Assembly: GCF_018860545.1 (NCBI RefSeq)
Contig: NZ_JAHKPN010000035.1
Location: forward strand, 1-64,000
Direction of reading: 5' to 3'
DNA from: Winogradskyella psychrotolerans
GTDB taxonomy: Bacteria > Bacteroidota > Bacteroidia > Flavobacteriales > Flavobacteriaceae
Length of the DNA: 64,000 nt
A model generated the notes under the pieces. That model worked only from the letters and a program-made list of their open reading frames with translations. It ran no database searches and had not been told where the DNA came from. This document shows, piece by piece, positions 1-6,583 of this stretch. Each line of letters begins with the position of its first letter. Within the stretch, counting starts at the first letter, position 1. Made by a program: the position numbers and the translations under genes.

Positions 1-896
1 AGCATTTTATCCTTCCCCTCTGCTAATTTCCTATTGTAATATAATCGTAATTCGCTATCATGCTGTATCGCTGAAACACTTGCCATACTTAGCAAACTCT
101 TCATTTTCCGATCTCCTAAATAATGACATTGTTTTCTTTTGTAAATACTGGTTCCTGAGCGATGTTCAAATGGTGCGGTACCACAATAACTTGAAAAGGC
201 TCGCCAACTATCAAAACGCGTAAAATTACCTGTGTGGTAGATAAGCTGACAGGCTACAACTAATCCAATGCCTTTTAGACTTGTTAGTAATTCATAATTC
301 TTACTCATCAATGCATCTGTTGATATAATCTCTTTTATACGATCCTCTATGGACTTCACTTGCTTTTCTTGGTAATCAATACTGCGTTTTAAGGCAATAC
401 AACCTGTGTCTGTGGTTGGACTAGATAAAAGTACTTTCATCTCTTTTAGCGTACCTTTTAAACCTGCATTATTTCTAACCAGTAGATCACGTAAAGCTAG
501 CAATCTACCTAATTCTAAATGAGACTTACTCTTAACTTGGCTTGGTTTTAATTCTTCCCGGTAAAGCCAAGCGTAACGCGCTATTAATGCCGCATCTAAT
601 TTATCTGTCTTTTCTTTAACGATACCTGAGCTGCGCTTAATCTTTAATGGACTTTCCTCTACATAAATAATCTTTTGACTATCTAGATACAGCGCTAATT
701 TTAAAGAGTAATAGCCTGTATTCTCAAAACAGTAAAAAACATCTTCCGCTTTTGTTGTTTTTAAAACCCATTTTAATAAGCTTTTATACCCTACAATATC
801 GTTAATAAACTCCCGGTGAACCTGAGATTGATAACAATAAGCATCTAGTGTGTTTTTTGAAACATCGATTCCAACGACTTCTTTGTAATTTTTCAT
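1..896 (-). CDS. IS110 family transposase, 3' end outside window
   Basis: About 298 codons are visible on the minus strand from ATG at 896, with the C-terminal end missing. The N-terminal RuvC-like DEDD domain shows VGIDVSKNTLDAY (first Asp near residue 10), CFENTGYYSLKLA (Glu) and EKTDKLDAALIARYA (the paired Asp residues). The C-terminal Transposase_20 domain shows LLTSLKGIGLVVACQLI, a helix-hairpin-helix-like signature, and FEHRSGTS, which carries the serine expected for this recombinase class. IS110 enzymes excise and integrate an element through a circular intermediate, guided by a structured RNA from the element's non-coding end. No stop or frameshift occurs in the visible part, so the gene may be functional. 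Family assignment is confident; activity is unknown. Confidence 0.93.
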   Translation of the reverse strand, partial: MKNYKEVVGIDVSKNTLDAYCYQSQVHREFINDIVGYKSLLKWVLKTTKAEDVFYCFENTGYYSLKLALYLDSQKIIYVEESPLKIKRSSGIVKEKTDKLDAALIARYAWLYREELKPSQVKSKSHLELGRLLALRDLLVRNNAGLKGTLKEMKVLLSSPTTDTGCIALKRSIDYQEKQVKSIEDRIKEIISTDALMSKNYELLTSLKGIGLVVACQLIYHTGNFTRFDSWRAFSSYCGTAPFEHRSGTSIYKRKQCHYLGDRKMKSLLSMASVSAIQHDSELRLYYNRKLAEGKDKM

Positions 897-1088
897 ATTT
901 TTACAATTATAGTTTATAATTATGTTGCTTTAACTACTTCCTTTATCGGGAGTGAATTCTCCTGGTATTCCAAATGGTTCTTCGCAACTTTATAGAAAGA
1001 GAGGACTCGTACGTGTAAGAGATCACTAATCTAAAACACGTTATAGTTCTCCTCTTTTTCTATATAAAGATATTTATTACAAACTAAA
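897..1088 (-). ncRNA. Candidate IS110 bridge RNA locus
   Basis: This non-coding stretch lies directly upstream of the transposase start, where IS110-group elements encode their bridge RNA. Two stem-loops are visible. The outer one pairs 991-1005 (TATAGAAAGAGAGGA) with 1050-1064 (TCCTCTTTTTCTATA), 14 of 15 positions Watson-Crick, with an inner stem ACGTGT 1011-1016 / ACACGT 1036-1041 around a roughly 19-nt loop. The second pairs GTTGC 924-928 with GCAAC 984-988 and holds a smaller GGAG 949-952 / CTCC 959-962 hairpin. Two looped stems of this kind are what a target loop plus donor loop would look like. Transcription, true ends and function are inferred. Confidence 0.5.
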
Positions 1089-1110
1089 GAAACACGTTGG
1101 CAAACATTTT
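1089..1110 (+). repeat. Right half of an attC-like repeat, adjoining the IS110 end
   Basis: GAAACACGTTGGCAAAC at 1089-1105 matches the right terminus of the full repeat at 3429-3564 (AAACACGTAGGCAAC), and has the GTT trinucleotide at 1096-1098. No left half precedes it; the IS110 non-coding end does. The simplest reading is insertion of the element inside a pre-existing repeat, with the left half beyond the window edge. Confidence 0.55.
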
Positions 1111-1128
1111 GGAGAAACGACGAGAATA

Positions 1129-1494
1129 ATGAAATTTAGAATAGACAACGATTACAAAGTAAATATTTTTGGAAAACAATTTAATAGCCTTCAACATATG
1201 GGTATTTTATTTGGATATGTGTTTTTCCTAATGATTCCTTGGCCATTAATTAGCAACTCATATTTATTTATTCCTTTAGCTATTGCCATACTACCTATTT
1301 TACTTCCAGAATTTATTTATTCTGAAATCTATAGTGGAATAAAAATGTATAGAATATTATTGTATGGAGGTTATGTTATTGCAACATTCATTTATACTCA
1401 TTTTTTCCTAGATTCTTCTTTTTTTGTTAGCATTATACATTTCATTGTTTATGCCACTTTTGGATATATTTATAGTAAAAAAATAAGCAAATAA
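1129..1494 (+). CDS. Small integral membrane protein of unknown function
   Basis: A 121-residue protein with four predicted hydrophobic segments (about residues 24-42, 46-62, 72-91 and 97-113) and short charged connectors, ending in a basic tail (SKKISK). No family is recognised. An AGGAG-like GGAG sits about 14 nt before the ATG. The stop codon is followed directly, without a gap, by the ATG of the next gene, so the two are probably co-transcribed and may form one cassette between the half repeat at 1089 and the repeat at 2795. Codon use and AT content look even richer in A/T than the core genes after 7.8 kb, in keeping with accessory DNA. Confidence 0.7.
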   Translation: MKFRIDNDYKVNIFGKQFNSLQHMGILFGYVFFLMIPWPLISNSYLFIPLAIAILPILLPEFIYSEIYSGIKMYRILLYGGYVIATFIYTHFFLDSSFFVSIIHFIVYATFGYIYSKKISK

Positions 1495-2265
1495 ATGGAA
1501 ACAATAGCAACAATATTTGGCATATTATCATTTTTATTCATTGCAATTCCTGTAGTTGGAATTGTATTATTATTAAGATATGTTATAAAAAAATCTCGTT
1601 CGGAACAACCAACTCATGTTCTTACTAAAGAAAAAAAAGAATTGATTTTAAAAGCTCGTTCTAAAAAAAAGAACTTGATTAAATGGCAATCTGATGATGT
1701 AGAAAAAATATCAAATAATTTAGATTTTAATTTTAGTAAAGGTTTTACAAGAAAATTTAATGGATACATTAAAACTTTAGACAATGAACGTATTATTTCA
1801 TTTAGAAAAATAGATAGAGGTGCTTTTAATTTAACCTCAAGAATACTCGCTGTGACAAGTGACTACGAAATTTATTATGACCAATTAGATAATGAGATTT
1901 TAATCGAGTTTAATGGCTCTTATATTGGTAAAATTGTTAACAATACTAATTTGATAGATGACACAAACCAAAATATTGGTTCATTTAATCGAAATAATAG
2001 CACATCAGATTTTTATGTCGTGCAACTCAATAATGAAAAACTTGCATATGTAGTTAAAAACTCTGACAGAAGAACATTTGTTAGAAATCCATTTCACGAC
2101 TTTCATCCCGAAAGCTCAATTCAAAAAGATACAGTTTGGGAAAGAGATGTAAAATATTCAAACTTAATGAAGTTATACAGAAAACCCAATGAAAAGGAAT
2201 ATAATTGGATACTTGCTATTGTAATTTATGAGGCTATCTATTATGGAATTGATTTTACTCAATAA
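1495..2265 (+). CDS. Hypothetical protein with N-terminal membrane anchor
   Basis: The protein has 256 residues: one N-terminal transmembrane helix (about residues 5-29), a Lys/Arg-rich linker (34-60) and a mostly beta-type soluble part with short alternating strands (for example EILIEFNGSYIGKI, near residues 139-152, and YVVQLNNEKLAYVV, near 174-187). This strand pattern is loosely reminiscent of tubby/LURP-one-like barrels, but the similarity is only by eye and no family is claimed. It starts on the base after the stop codon of the preceding membrane protein, so translation is probably coupled. It is followed by an 18-nt A tract. Function is unknown. Confidence 0.65.
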   Translation: METIATIFGILSFLFIAIPVVGIVLLLRYVIKKSRSEQPTHVLTKEKKELILKARSKKKNLIKWQSDDVEKISNNLDFNFSKGFTRKFNGYIKTLDNERIISFRKIDRGAFNLTSRILAVTSDYEIYYDQLDNEILIEFNGSYIGKIVNNTNLIDDTNQNIGSFNRNNSTSDFYVVQLNNEKLAYVVKNSDRRTFVRNPFHDFHPESSIQKDTVWERDVKYSNLMKLYRKPNEKEYNWILAIVIYEAIYYGIDFTQ

Positions 2266-2267
2266 TT

Positions 2268-2285
2268 AAAAAAAAAAAAAAAAAA
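2268..2285 (+). repeat. A18 homopolymer tract
   Basis: Eighteen consecutive A residues lie just after the stop codon of the gene ending at 2265. The following sequence, TTGCTAACAGTGAATAAAA at 2289-2307, resembles the left end of the attC-like repeats (compare TTGCTAACACCGTATAAAA at 4700), but no right half follows. The tract is a probable spot for assembly error or slippage. Confidence 0.9.
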
Positions 2286-2364
2286 CGATTTGCTAACAGT
2301 GAATAAAAACTAATGGCAAAAGAATTACAAAAATAGATATACAATATCCTAGAAGAGCTATCTA

Positions 2365-2811
2365 ATGAAAAAAAGACAATCAGAAATAATAAAGGAAATA
2401 GCGCAAGAATTAGATTGCGGATTTGACTGTTATTACAATTCAAAAACTGACGAAATTGTTGCAATTCCTAATTTTTCACAATTTTTGGACGAGGATGAAT
2501 TTAAAGAAGCTTTTAGTGACAGTATTGAAAAGGTGGAAAAACACACTACGGATTTTATAAAATTTGAAACATTAAATAGCTTTGAGTCGTTTAAAATCAT
2601 GGAGCTTTTTGTTGAGCAGTTACCTGACCAAAATTTAAAGTCGGAATTAGAAACTATTTTAGCAAATAAAAAGCCATTTCAGAGTTTTAAGCATAAAATC
2701 GACCATTCTGAATTTAGACAAAGTTGGTTTGAATTTAAGAAAAGTGAATTGGAAAAAATAGTAGAAAATCAATTACATAGCGGAAAAGCCAGCGCACAAC
2801 ACCGTATATAA
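2365..2811 (+). CDS. UPF0158 family protein
   Basis: A 148-residue soluble acidic protein. The N-terminal signature IAQELDCGFDCYYNSKTDEI (about residues 11-30) and the downstream SFESFKIMELFVEQL and WFEFKKSELEKIVENQL segments match the layout of UPF0158, a family of small proteins of unknown function common in Bacteroidota and Firmicutes. The last residues, QHRI, are read from the left end of the following attC-like repeat (CAACACCGTATATAA), so the gene's stop codon lies inside the repeat. A start at 2365 (ATGAAAAAAAGACAA) follows an AGAAGAG stretch. It is flanked by repeats and transcribed in the same direction as them, as a cassette gene would be. Confidence 0.78.
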   Translation: MKKRQSEIIKEIAQELDCGFDCYYNSKTDEIVAIPNFSQFLDEDEFKEAFSDSIEKVEKHTTDFIKFETLNSFESFKIMELFVEQLPDQNLKSELETILANKKPFQSFKHKIDHSEFRQSWFEFKKSELEKIVENQLHSGKASAQHRI

Positions 2812-2930
2812 TTTATTGCTGGCTTCTCGCCTACTTACGAAAGTCCTCACGGACTTTCTTGGTCGGTAATTATTTACTAAATTAATTGCTTAAACCACGC
2901 AACAAACCATATACAAACTCGTTCTAGGTA
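2795..2930 (+). repeat. attC-like intergenic repeat, copy A
   Basis: An imperfect inverted repeat of about 136 nt. Outer ends carry AAC (2798-2800) and GTT (2921-2923). Inside them GTATAT pairs with ATATAC (2804-2809 with 2909-2914), leaving unequal unpaired spacers (ACC versus AAACTC), and TTGC pairs with GCAA. The tip is a perfect hairpin GAAAGTCC-TCAC-GGACTTTC (2839-2858). Its inner sequence is clearly related to the copy at 7176-7312 (CTACTTAC.AAAGTC, GTAATTATTT.CTAAATTAA). The overall layout resembles an integron attC site, although the 7-nt R boxes do not match the consensus well. Confidence 0.7.
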
Positions 2931-2950
2931 ATGTAAAAAACAGAACGCAA

Positions 2951-3418
2951 ATGAAAAATAATTTGATTTTACTCTTTTTAACTTTCACTATTGGATTGTC
3001 TTTTGGACAAACTAATAAAGTGACTGAAAAATCTTTTCCGACAAACTTTGACCAAACAAAATTTAATAAGATTAAAAAATTCACGAATAAAATGATTGCG
3101 TATGACTCGAATATTCTTGAAATAAAAAATAGCAGAAATAATACACCTTTCTACAAATTAGAGTTGGGAGATGGAAATTATTTATGGACTGTCTTAATGT
3201 TCAAAAATGAGGAAAATGTGATTGGAGACAAGATTAGAGTTGTTGGCTATTTAAATAAAATTGACTCAAAAAATACTGATGAGGAATACTTAGAAGGAGA
3301 AAAATATCTGGTTATAGCATTAGGTTTAGTTGATTTTGAAAAAGAGAATTTTCTTTTTGTCAGTTCTGGCTATAAACAGAAAGAACAATGGATTAAAGGC
3401 GAAATCCCTAGTCAATGA
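2951..3418 (+). CDS. Hypothetical secreted protein
   Basis: A 155-residue protein with a clear Sec signal peptide: MKNNLILLFLTFTIGLSFGQ, cleavage expected after the Gly near residue 19, before QTNK. The mature part (about 135 residues) has alternating hydrophobic and polar residues and no recognisable motif or cysteine pair. It is export-competent and probably periplasmic. It sits alone between attC-like copies A and B, reads in the same direction as the repeats and stops 11 nt before copy B. Unknown function. Confidence 0.7.
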   Translation: MKNNLILLFLTFTIGLSFGQTNKVTEKSFPTNFDQTKFNKIKKFTNKMIAYDSNILEIKNSRNNTPFYKLELGDGNYLWTVLMFKNEENVIGDKIRVVGYLNKIDSKNTDEEYLEGEKYLVIALGLVDFEKENFLFVSSGYKQKEQWIKGEIPSQ

Positions 3419-3428
3419 GAAACACTAC

Positions 3429-3564
3429 CTACAACACCGTGTATAATTAATTGCTTTATTGAGCTTAGTTGCGAATATTCCTGCGGAATATTAACAGGTT
3501 CGTAAATGTTTGCTAACTTAGTCGCTTAACCACGCAACTAACCATACACAAACACGTAGGCAAC
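3429..3564 (+). repeat. attC-like intergenic repeat, copy B
   Basis: About 136 nt. Left end CTACAACACCGTGTATAA has AAC at 3433-3435; right end CATACACAAACACGTAGGC has GTA instead of GTT at 3556-3558. GTGTA pairs with TACAC next to the ends; TTGC at 3451-3454 pairs with GCAA at 3533-3536. The tip is a perfect hairpin AATATTCC-TGC-GGAATATT (3474-3492), a different sequence from the tips of copies A and D but the same geometry. CCACGCAAC.AACCATA.ACAAAC is shared with copy A. Confidence 0.7.
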
Positions 3565-3589
3565 AAGCTTGACCCGTCCTGAATAAAGG

Positions 3590-4024
3590 CTACATTTTAA
3601 TTATCATATCATAATCACCCGCTGTTTTTATTACCTCTTGAATAATTTCGGGTGCTGCTGACTTTTCTTGAGCATTTGGGTCGTTAACAGAAACCCCTAA
3701 TGTTTCAAAAAAATTGCGGAATCCTTTCGGACTATGAATGTTTATCCATTTACAAGGCTGATTGGACTTGTTACCGAATGTATGCAATGTTTCAGGTGGA
3801 ATATCAATTGATTCCCCTGCTTTACAAACTTTTATTTCACCGTTAATTATAAACTCCATTTCGCCTTCTACCATCAAAAATACCTCTTTAAAAGAATGGT
3901 GTAAATGTGGTGGTGGACCTTGTACCGTTGCGGGTGTTTCACCCATCATTAAATCGTAATCCCCTGTCGTTTCATAAGGTGTTACCTGGTGTCCAAGCAC
4001 CCATTTTGTTATATTGTTATTCAT
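3590..4024 (-). CDS. Cupin-domain protein
   Basis: A single-domain cupin of 144 residues if started at ATG 4024 (MNNNITKWVLGHQ). Motif 1 is PPPHLHHSFKEVFLMVEGEME, with the His-His-Glu metal ligands; motif 2 is ESIDIPPETLHTFGN, with the last His. Such stand-alone cupins bind a divalent metal and act as small oxygenases, isomerases or sensors; the substrate cannot be told. An in-frame ATG exists at 4051, but it would place a promoter (-7 box 4045-4052) and a palindromic operator (4028-4045) inside the gene, so 4024 is preferred. It is the only minus-strand gene of the cassette region and is divergent from the TetR gene, which probably controls it. Confidence 0.85.
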   Translation of the reverse strand: MNNNITKWVLGHQVTPYETTGDYDLMMGETPATVQGPPPHLHHSFKEVFLMVEGEMEFIINGEIKVCKAGESIDIPPETLHTFGNKSNQPCKWINIHSPKGFRNFFETLGVSVNDPNAQEKSAAPEIIQEVIKTAGDYDMIIKM

Positions 4025-4035
4025 TTTGTAAGATT

Positions 4036-4065
4036 TTTGTCTCACAAACATAAAAAGTATTTTTG
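4036..4065 (+). promoter_or_regulatory. Promoter for the TetR gene
   Basis: TTTG (4036-4039), 18 nt, then TATTTTTG (4058-4065) fits the Bacteroidota consensus TTTG-N-TAnnTTTG. Transcription would begin near 4071, upstream of the ATG at 4097. The -33 element overlaps the first operator copy. Confidence 0.5.
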
Positions 4066-4076
4066 AATTTTACAAA
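4045..4076 (-). promoter_or_regulatory. Promoter for the cupin gene
   Basis: On the minus strand TTTG (4076-4073), 20 nt, then TATGTTTG (4052-4045). It fits the Bacteroidota consensus, and it places the transcription start near 4038, within the operator at 4028-4045 and just upstream of the ATG at 4024. This supports the shorter start for the cupin gene. Confidence 0.5.
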
Positions 4077-4096
4077 TTTTATAAGATATTTGTCTT

Positions 4097-4693
4097 ATGA
4101 AAAATGAATATTTAAAAAAAGGAAGAGTAAAGCAAAAGCAAGAAACTCGGGAAAAAATACTATCCACCACCCAAGCGCTTATGAATTATGCCGAAAAATT
4201 CACACTTGAAGACGTGGCTGAAAAAGCAGGGGTTTCAAGGGCAACGATATATCGATATTACTCTAATATTGACATATTGTCTGCCGAAGCAGGTATAGAC
4301 ATCAACACAAAAAGCCCGAAAACCATATATGAAAATTTACAGGGTTTGGAAATAAAAGATAAAATCTTGGGCGTACAAGAATATTATAATAATCTTACCC
4401 TTGACAACGAAAATGCATTTAGGAATTACTTAAGTATTGTACTTACATCGGATTCTCAACATACTAAAAGAGGAGCTAGAAGGAGCAAAACGCTTAAAAT
4501 GGTGTTGGATGAAACTAACTTAACAAAAACGGAAATCAAAAATCTTCAAAACTTATTTACTGTTCTAATGGGGGTTGAACCCCTTATTGTAACAAAAGAT
4601 GTTTGCGGATTAAACAATGAGGAATCAAAAAAACTACTAAAATGGGGAATGGAACTTCTTCTAAAAGGAATTTCAATTGACCGAACTGAATAA
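4097..4693 (+). CDS. TetR/AcrR family transcriptional regulator
   Basis: A 198-residue regulator. The N-terminal helix-turn-helix spans about residues 16-62, with FTLEDVAEKAGVSRATIYRYYSN as recognition region. The C-terminal ligand-binding part is all-helical and not assignable to a subfamily. It is divergent from the cupin gene with a 72-nt gap holding two matching palindromes, one covering its own start codon, which argues for autoregulation and control of the cupin. It ends just before attC-like copy C, so regulator and target would travel as one unit. The ligand is unknown; a substrate or product of the cupin is the natural guess. Confidence 0.9.
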   Translation: MKNEYLKKGRVKQKQETREKILSTTQALMNYAEKFTLEDVAEKAGVSRATIYRYYSNIDILSAEAGIDINTKSPKTIYENLQGLEIKDKILGVQEYYNNLTLDNENAFRNYLSIVLTSDSQHTKRGARRSKTLKMVLDETNLTKTEIKNLQNLFTVLMGVEPLIVTKDVCGLNNEESKKLLKWGMELLLKGISIDRTE

Positions 4694-4699
4694 TGGCAG

Positions 4700-4797
4700 T
4701 TGCTAACACCGTATAAAAAAAATTGCTAGTTTAGGCCTGCATAAAGGTCGTTTCTCGTTTGTGTGCAAGGATTTTCCTTATACAAAACCGTTACCCA
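4700..4797 (+). repeat. attC-like intergenic repeat, copy C
   Basis: About 98 nt. Left end TTGCTAACACCGTATAA (AAC at 4705-4707) pairs with right end TTATACAAAACCGTTACC (GTT at 4790-4792): TAAC with GTTA, GTATAA with TTATAC, leaving unpaired spacers of 3 and 6 nt. This is the copy with the cleanest ends. Its central part is shorter and unrelated to copies A and D (GCCTGCATAAAGGTCG and GCAAGGATTTTCCTT), as is usual for attC sites, where ends are conserved and the middle varies. Confidence 0.68.
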
Positions 4798-4833
4798 AAA
4801 GCTAAAGAAACATCTCACTAAATAGAAAATGTA

Positions 4834-5745
4834 ATGTCTGAGATAAAAACATATAACTCTAAAACTTTCCGCAAAGAATACTTCAACGCTAGTCCTGAAC
4901 TTAACAGGCTTTTTGAAAAGAATATTGAAGATTTCTTTTGTCTAAAAATTGAAGAATTAATTGAAAGAGTTTTTAAACCAATACCTCCTTCAAGGGAAGA
5001 AAGTCACACGCTTATTTTTGTTACAGAAGGCTCATATAAAACTAAAATTGGATTTAAAGAATACACAATTACACCTAACCATATTTTAGTAATACAAGCA
5101 GGTACAGTATTTTCAACAGAAGATATTTCTAAAAATGTCAAAGGATATACCTGTCATTTTCACCCTGAGATACTTGTTAGAGAATTTGGCAATCGTTCTT
5201 TGGTGTCAGATTTTCATTTTTTAAACACTGGTAATTACCCAATTATTCAAATTAATCTAGATTCGAAACATGCAATTCTTAATGTTTTTCAAAGGTTAGT
5301 TACTGAATTTAAAAGGGATGAAAAACCTAATCCTGATATTGTTCACGCTTACCTTTATACATTATTAACAGAATTAAAAATCTTGTATAGATTGAAAAAT
5401 CTAAATAGACAGAATGCGTCTTATCACATTACTAAACAATTTAGAATATTAGCAAATAAGAAGGTAAAAGATAATCTAAAAGTAGCTGACTTTGCTAAGT
5501 TGATGAACATAAGTCCTAACCACTTAAATAAATCTGTAAGAAGGACCACTTCAAAATCTGCATCTGAAATTATTGATGAAATTAAACTCATTGAAATTAA
5601 ATATCTTCTCTATCAGTCCAACTTATCAATTAGCGAAATATCCTATGAAATGGGGTATTTAGATGTATCATATTTTACAAGATTTTTTAAGAAACGTGAA
5701 GGAGTTTCACCCAAAGCATTTAGAATATTGATTGAAAAGTCCTAA
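4834..5745 (+). CDS. AraC family transcriptional regulator
   Basis: 303 residues. The N-terminal half (about 40-130) is a cupin-like AraC ligand-binding fold, with ESHTLIFVTEGSYKTKIG and a barrel ending VIQAGTVFST. The C-terminal half (about 205-300) holds both helix-turn-helix units: LKVADFAKLMNISPNHLNK and LSISEISYEMGYLDVSYFTR, followed by the family end FFKKREGVSPKAFR. It reads toward the membrane/rhodanese operon that starts 70 nt downstream, with only a repeat fragment between, so it may activate that operon; this is inference from position. Effector unknown. Confidence 0.92.
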   Translation: MSEIKTYNSKTFRKEYFNASPELNRLFEKNIEDFFCLKIEELIERVFKPIPPSREESHTLIFVTEGSYKTKIGFKEYTITPNHILVIQAGTVFSTEDISKNVKGYTCHFHPEILVREFGNRSLVSDFHFLNTGNYPIIQINLDSKHAILNVFQRLVTEFKRDEKPNPDIVHAYLYTLLTELKILYRLKNLNRQNASYHITKQFRILANKKVKDNLKVADFAKLMNISPNHLNKSVRRTTSKSASEIIDEIKLIEIKYLLYQSNLSISEISYEMGYLDVSYFTRFFKKREGVSPKAFRILIEKS

Positions 5746-5760
5746 TAACGGAATAAATAT

Positions 5761-5787
5761 TTACACTCAAAACTCGTAATACAACAG
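5761..5787 (+). repeat. Degenerate right-end fragment of the attC-like repeat
   Basis: TTACACTCAAAACTCGTAATACAACA resembles the right termini of the other copies (ATACAAACTCGTTCTAGG; ACACAAACACGTAGGCAACA). No left half or hairpin is present. It may be a remnant left by loss of a cassette, or a chance match. Confidence 0.35.
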
Positions 5788-5814
5788 ACCTTTGCATGGA
5801 CAAAATAAAAGGTT

Positions 5815-6279
5815 ATGTATTCTACTATTCTCATCATACATTCAATGCTTAGATGGCTTGTATTACTATCATTGTGTTATGCAATATTTAGAGCTTACAA
5901 AGGATTGAATACTCAATCGGTCTTCACAAGTCTTGATAATAAAGTACGTCATTGGACAGCTACAATAACGCATATTCAACTCACTATTGGTATGCTTGTA
6001 TACATAAAAAGTCCTCTTACAAAATATTACTTTTCCAATTTTAAAAACCTAATCACGAATTGGAATTTAACATTTTTTGGTCTGTTTCATTCTATTCTGA
6101 TGGTTACAGCACTGATTATAATTACCATAGGGTCAGCAAAAGCAAAACGAAAGAAAACAGATATAGAAAAATTTAGAACTATGTTGACTTATTTTTCAAT
6201 GGGATTAATAATAATTTTTATAGCAATTCCCTGGCCGTTTTCGCCTTTGGCTAATAGACCACTTTTAAGACTATTTTAA
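5815..6279 (+). CDS. Four-helix membrane protein, cytochrome b-like layout
   Basis: 154 residues with four hydrophobic helices (about 4-25, 45-65, 84-107 and 120-140). His residues occur within or beside helices 1 to 3 (IHSMLRW near 8-14, HWTATITHIQL near 46-56, LFHSILM near 90-96), which could bind haem, but a haem role is only suggested by this spacing. Proteins of this shape in Bacteroidota are usually annotated as cytochrome b-like or hypothetical. The stop codon is immediately followed by the ATG at 6280 of the DUF3817-like gene, so they are probably translated in a coupled manner as first genes of a four-gene operon. Confidence 0.72.
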   Translation: MYSTILIIHSMLRWLVLLSLCYAIFRAYKGLNTQSVFTSLDNKVRHWTATITHIQLTIGMLVYIKSPLTKYYFSNFKNLITNWNLTFFGLFHSILMVTALIIITIGSAKAKRKKTDIEKFRTMLTYFSMGLIIIFIAIPWPFSPLANRPLLRLF

Positions 6280-6583
6280 ATGAAACAATTTTTCAATTCC
6301 AGTTTAGTTAGATTACGTATGCTTGCATTTTTTAGAAGGATTTTCCTTGTTGATTCTAGTTGTTGTATCACTACCTCTCAAATACATTTACGGCGTTACT
6401 TCCATATCTTCAATATTAGGCCCAATTCACGGTATCTTATTCTTGTTATTCATATTTAACACCATAAGTGTAGGCACAGAATATAATTGGAAATTCAAAA
6501 CCACAACTTGGAAAGTTTTAATAGCCTGCATTATACCATTTGGAACTTTTTATATTGACTATAAAATTTTAAGCAAATTATGA
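6280..6583 (+). pseudogene. DUF3817-like membrane protein gene with a one-base frameshift
   Basis: Read from ATG 6280 (directly after the preceding stop) the protein begins normally, with LVRLRMLAF, then goes out of frame. From 6332 a second frame gives LEGFSLLILVVVSLPLKY and the rest of a DUF3817-type protein (three membrane helices, ending PFGTFYIDYKILSKL). Removing one T from the T6 run at 6328-6333 joins the frames as RMLAFLEGFSLLIL, the expected family N-terminus, giving a 100-residue product. The alternative is initiation at TTG 6323, which would lack the start of helix 1. The rest of the frame is intact, so sequencing error, slippage or very recent mutation are all possible. Confidence 0.72.

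Larger units (their letters stand above)
1..1088 (-). mobile_element. IS110-family insertion sequence, cut by the left window edge
   Basis: The element consists of a DEDD transposase gene read leftwards (ATG at 896) and about 190 nt of non-coding DNA upstream of it. The far end lies outside the window. The near end is placed at about 1088 because from about 1089 onward the sequence matches the right half of the intergenic repeat seen intact at 3429-3564 (AAACACGT.GGCAA). IS110 elements lack terminal inverted repeats, so the boundary is an inference from this flank match and could be off by several bases. Confidence 0.8.
4028..4098. promoter_or_regulatory. Paired palindromic operators in the cupin/TetR divergent gap
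   Basis: Two 18-nt sites share one motif: GTAAGATTTTTGTCTCAC at 4028-4045 and ATAAGATATTTGTCTTAT at 4081-4098. Each has 6-nt half sites (RTAAGA / TCTYAY) around a 6-nt spacer, the dyad size typical of TetR dimers. The first overlaps the expected transcription start of the cupin gene; the second overlaps the start codon of the TetR gene. This layout predicts that the TetR protein represses both genes. Confidence 0.65.

Noticed and set aside
3562..3589. GCTTGACCCGTCCTGAATAAAGG after repeat copy B, reminiscent of an IS end
   Set aside because: No transposase, partner end or target duplication is visible nearby; similarity rests on memory only.
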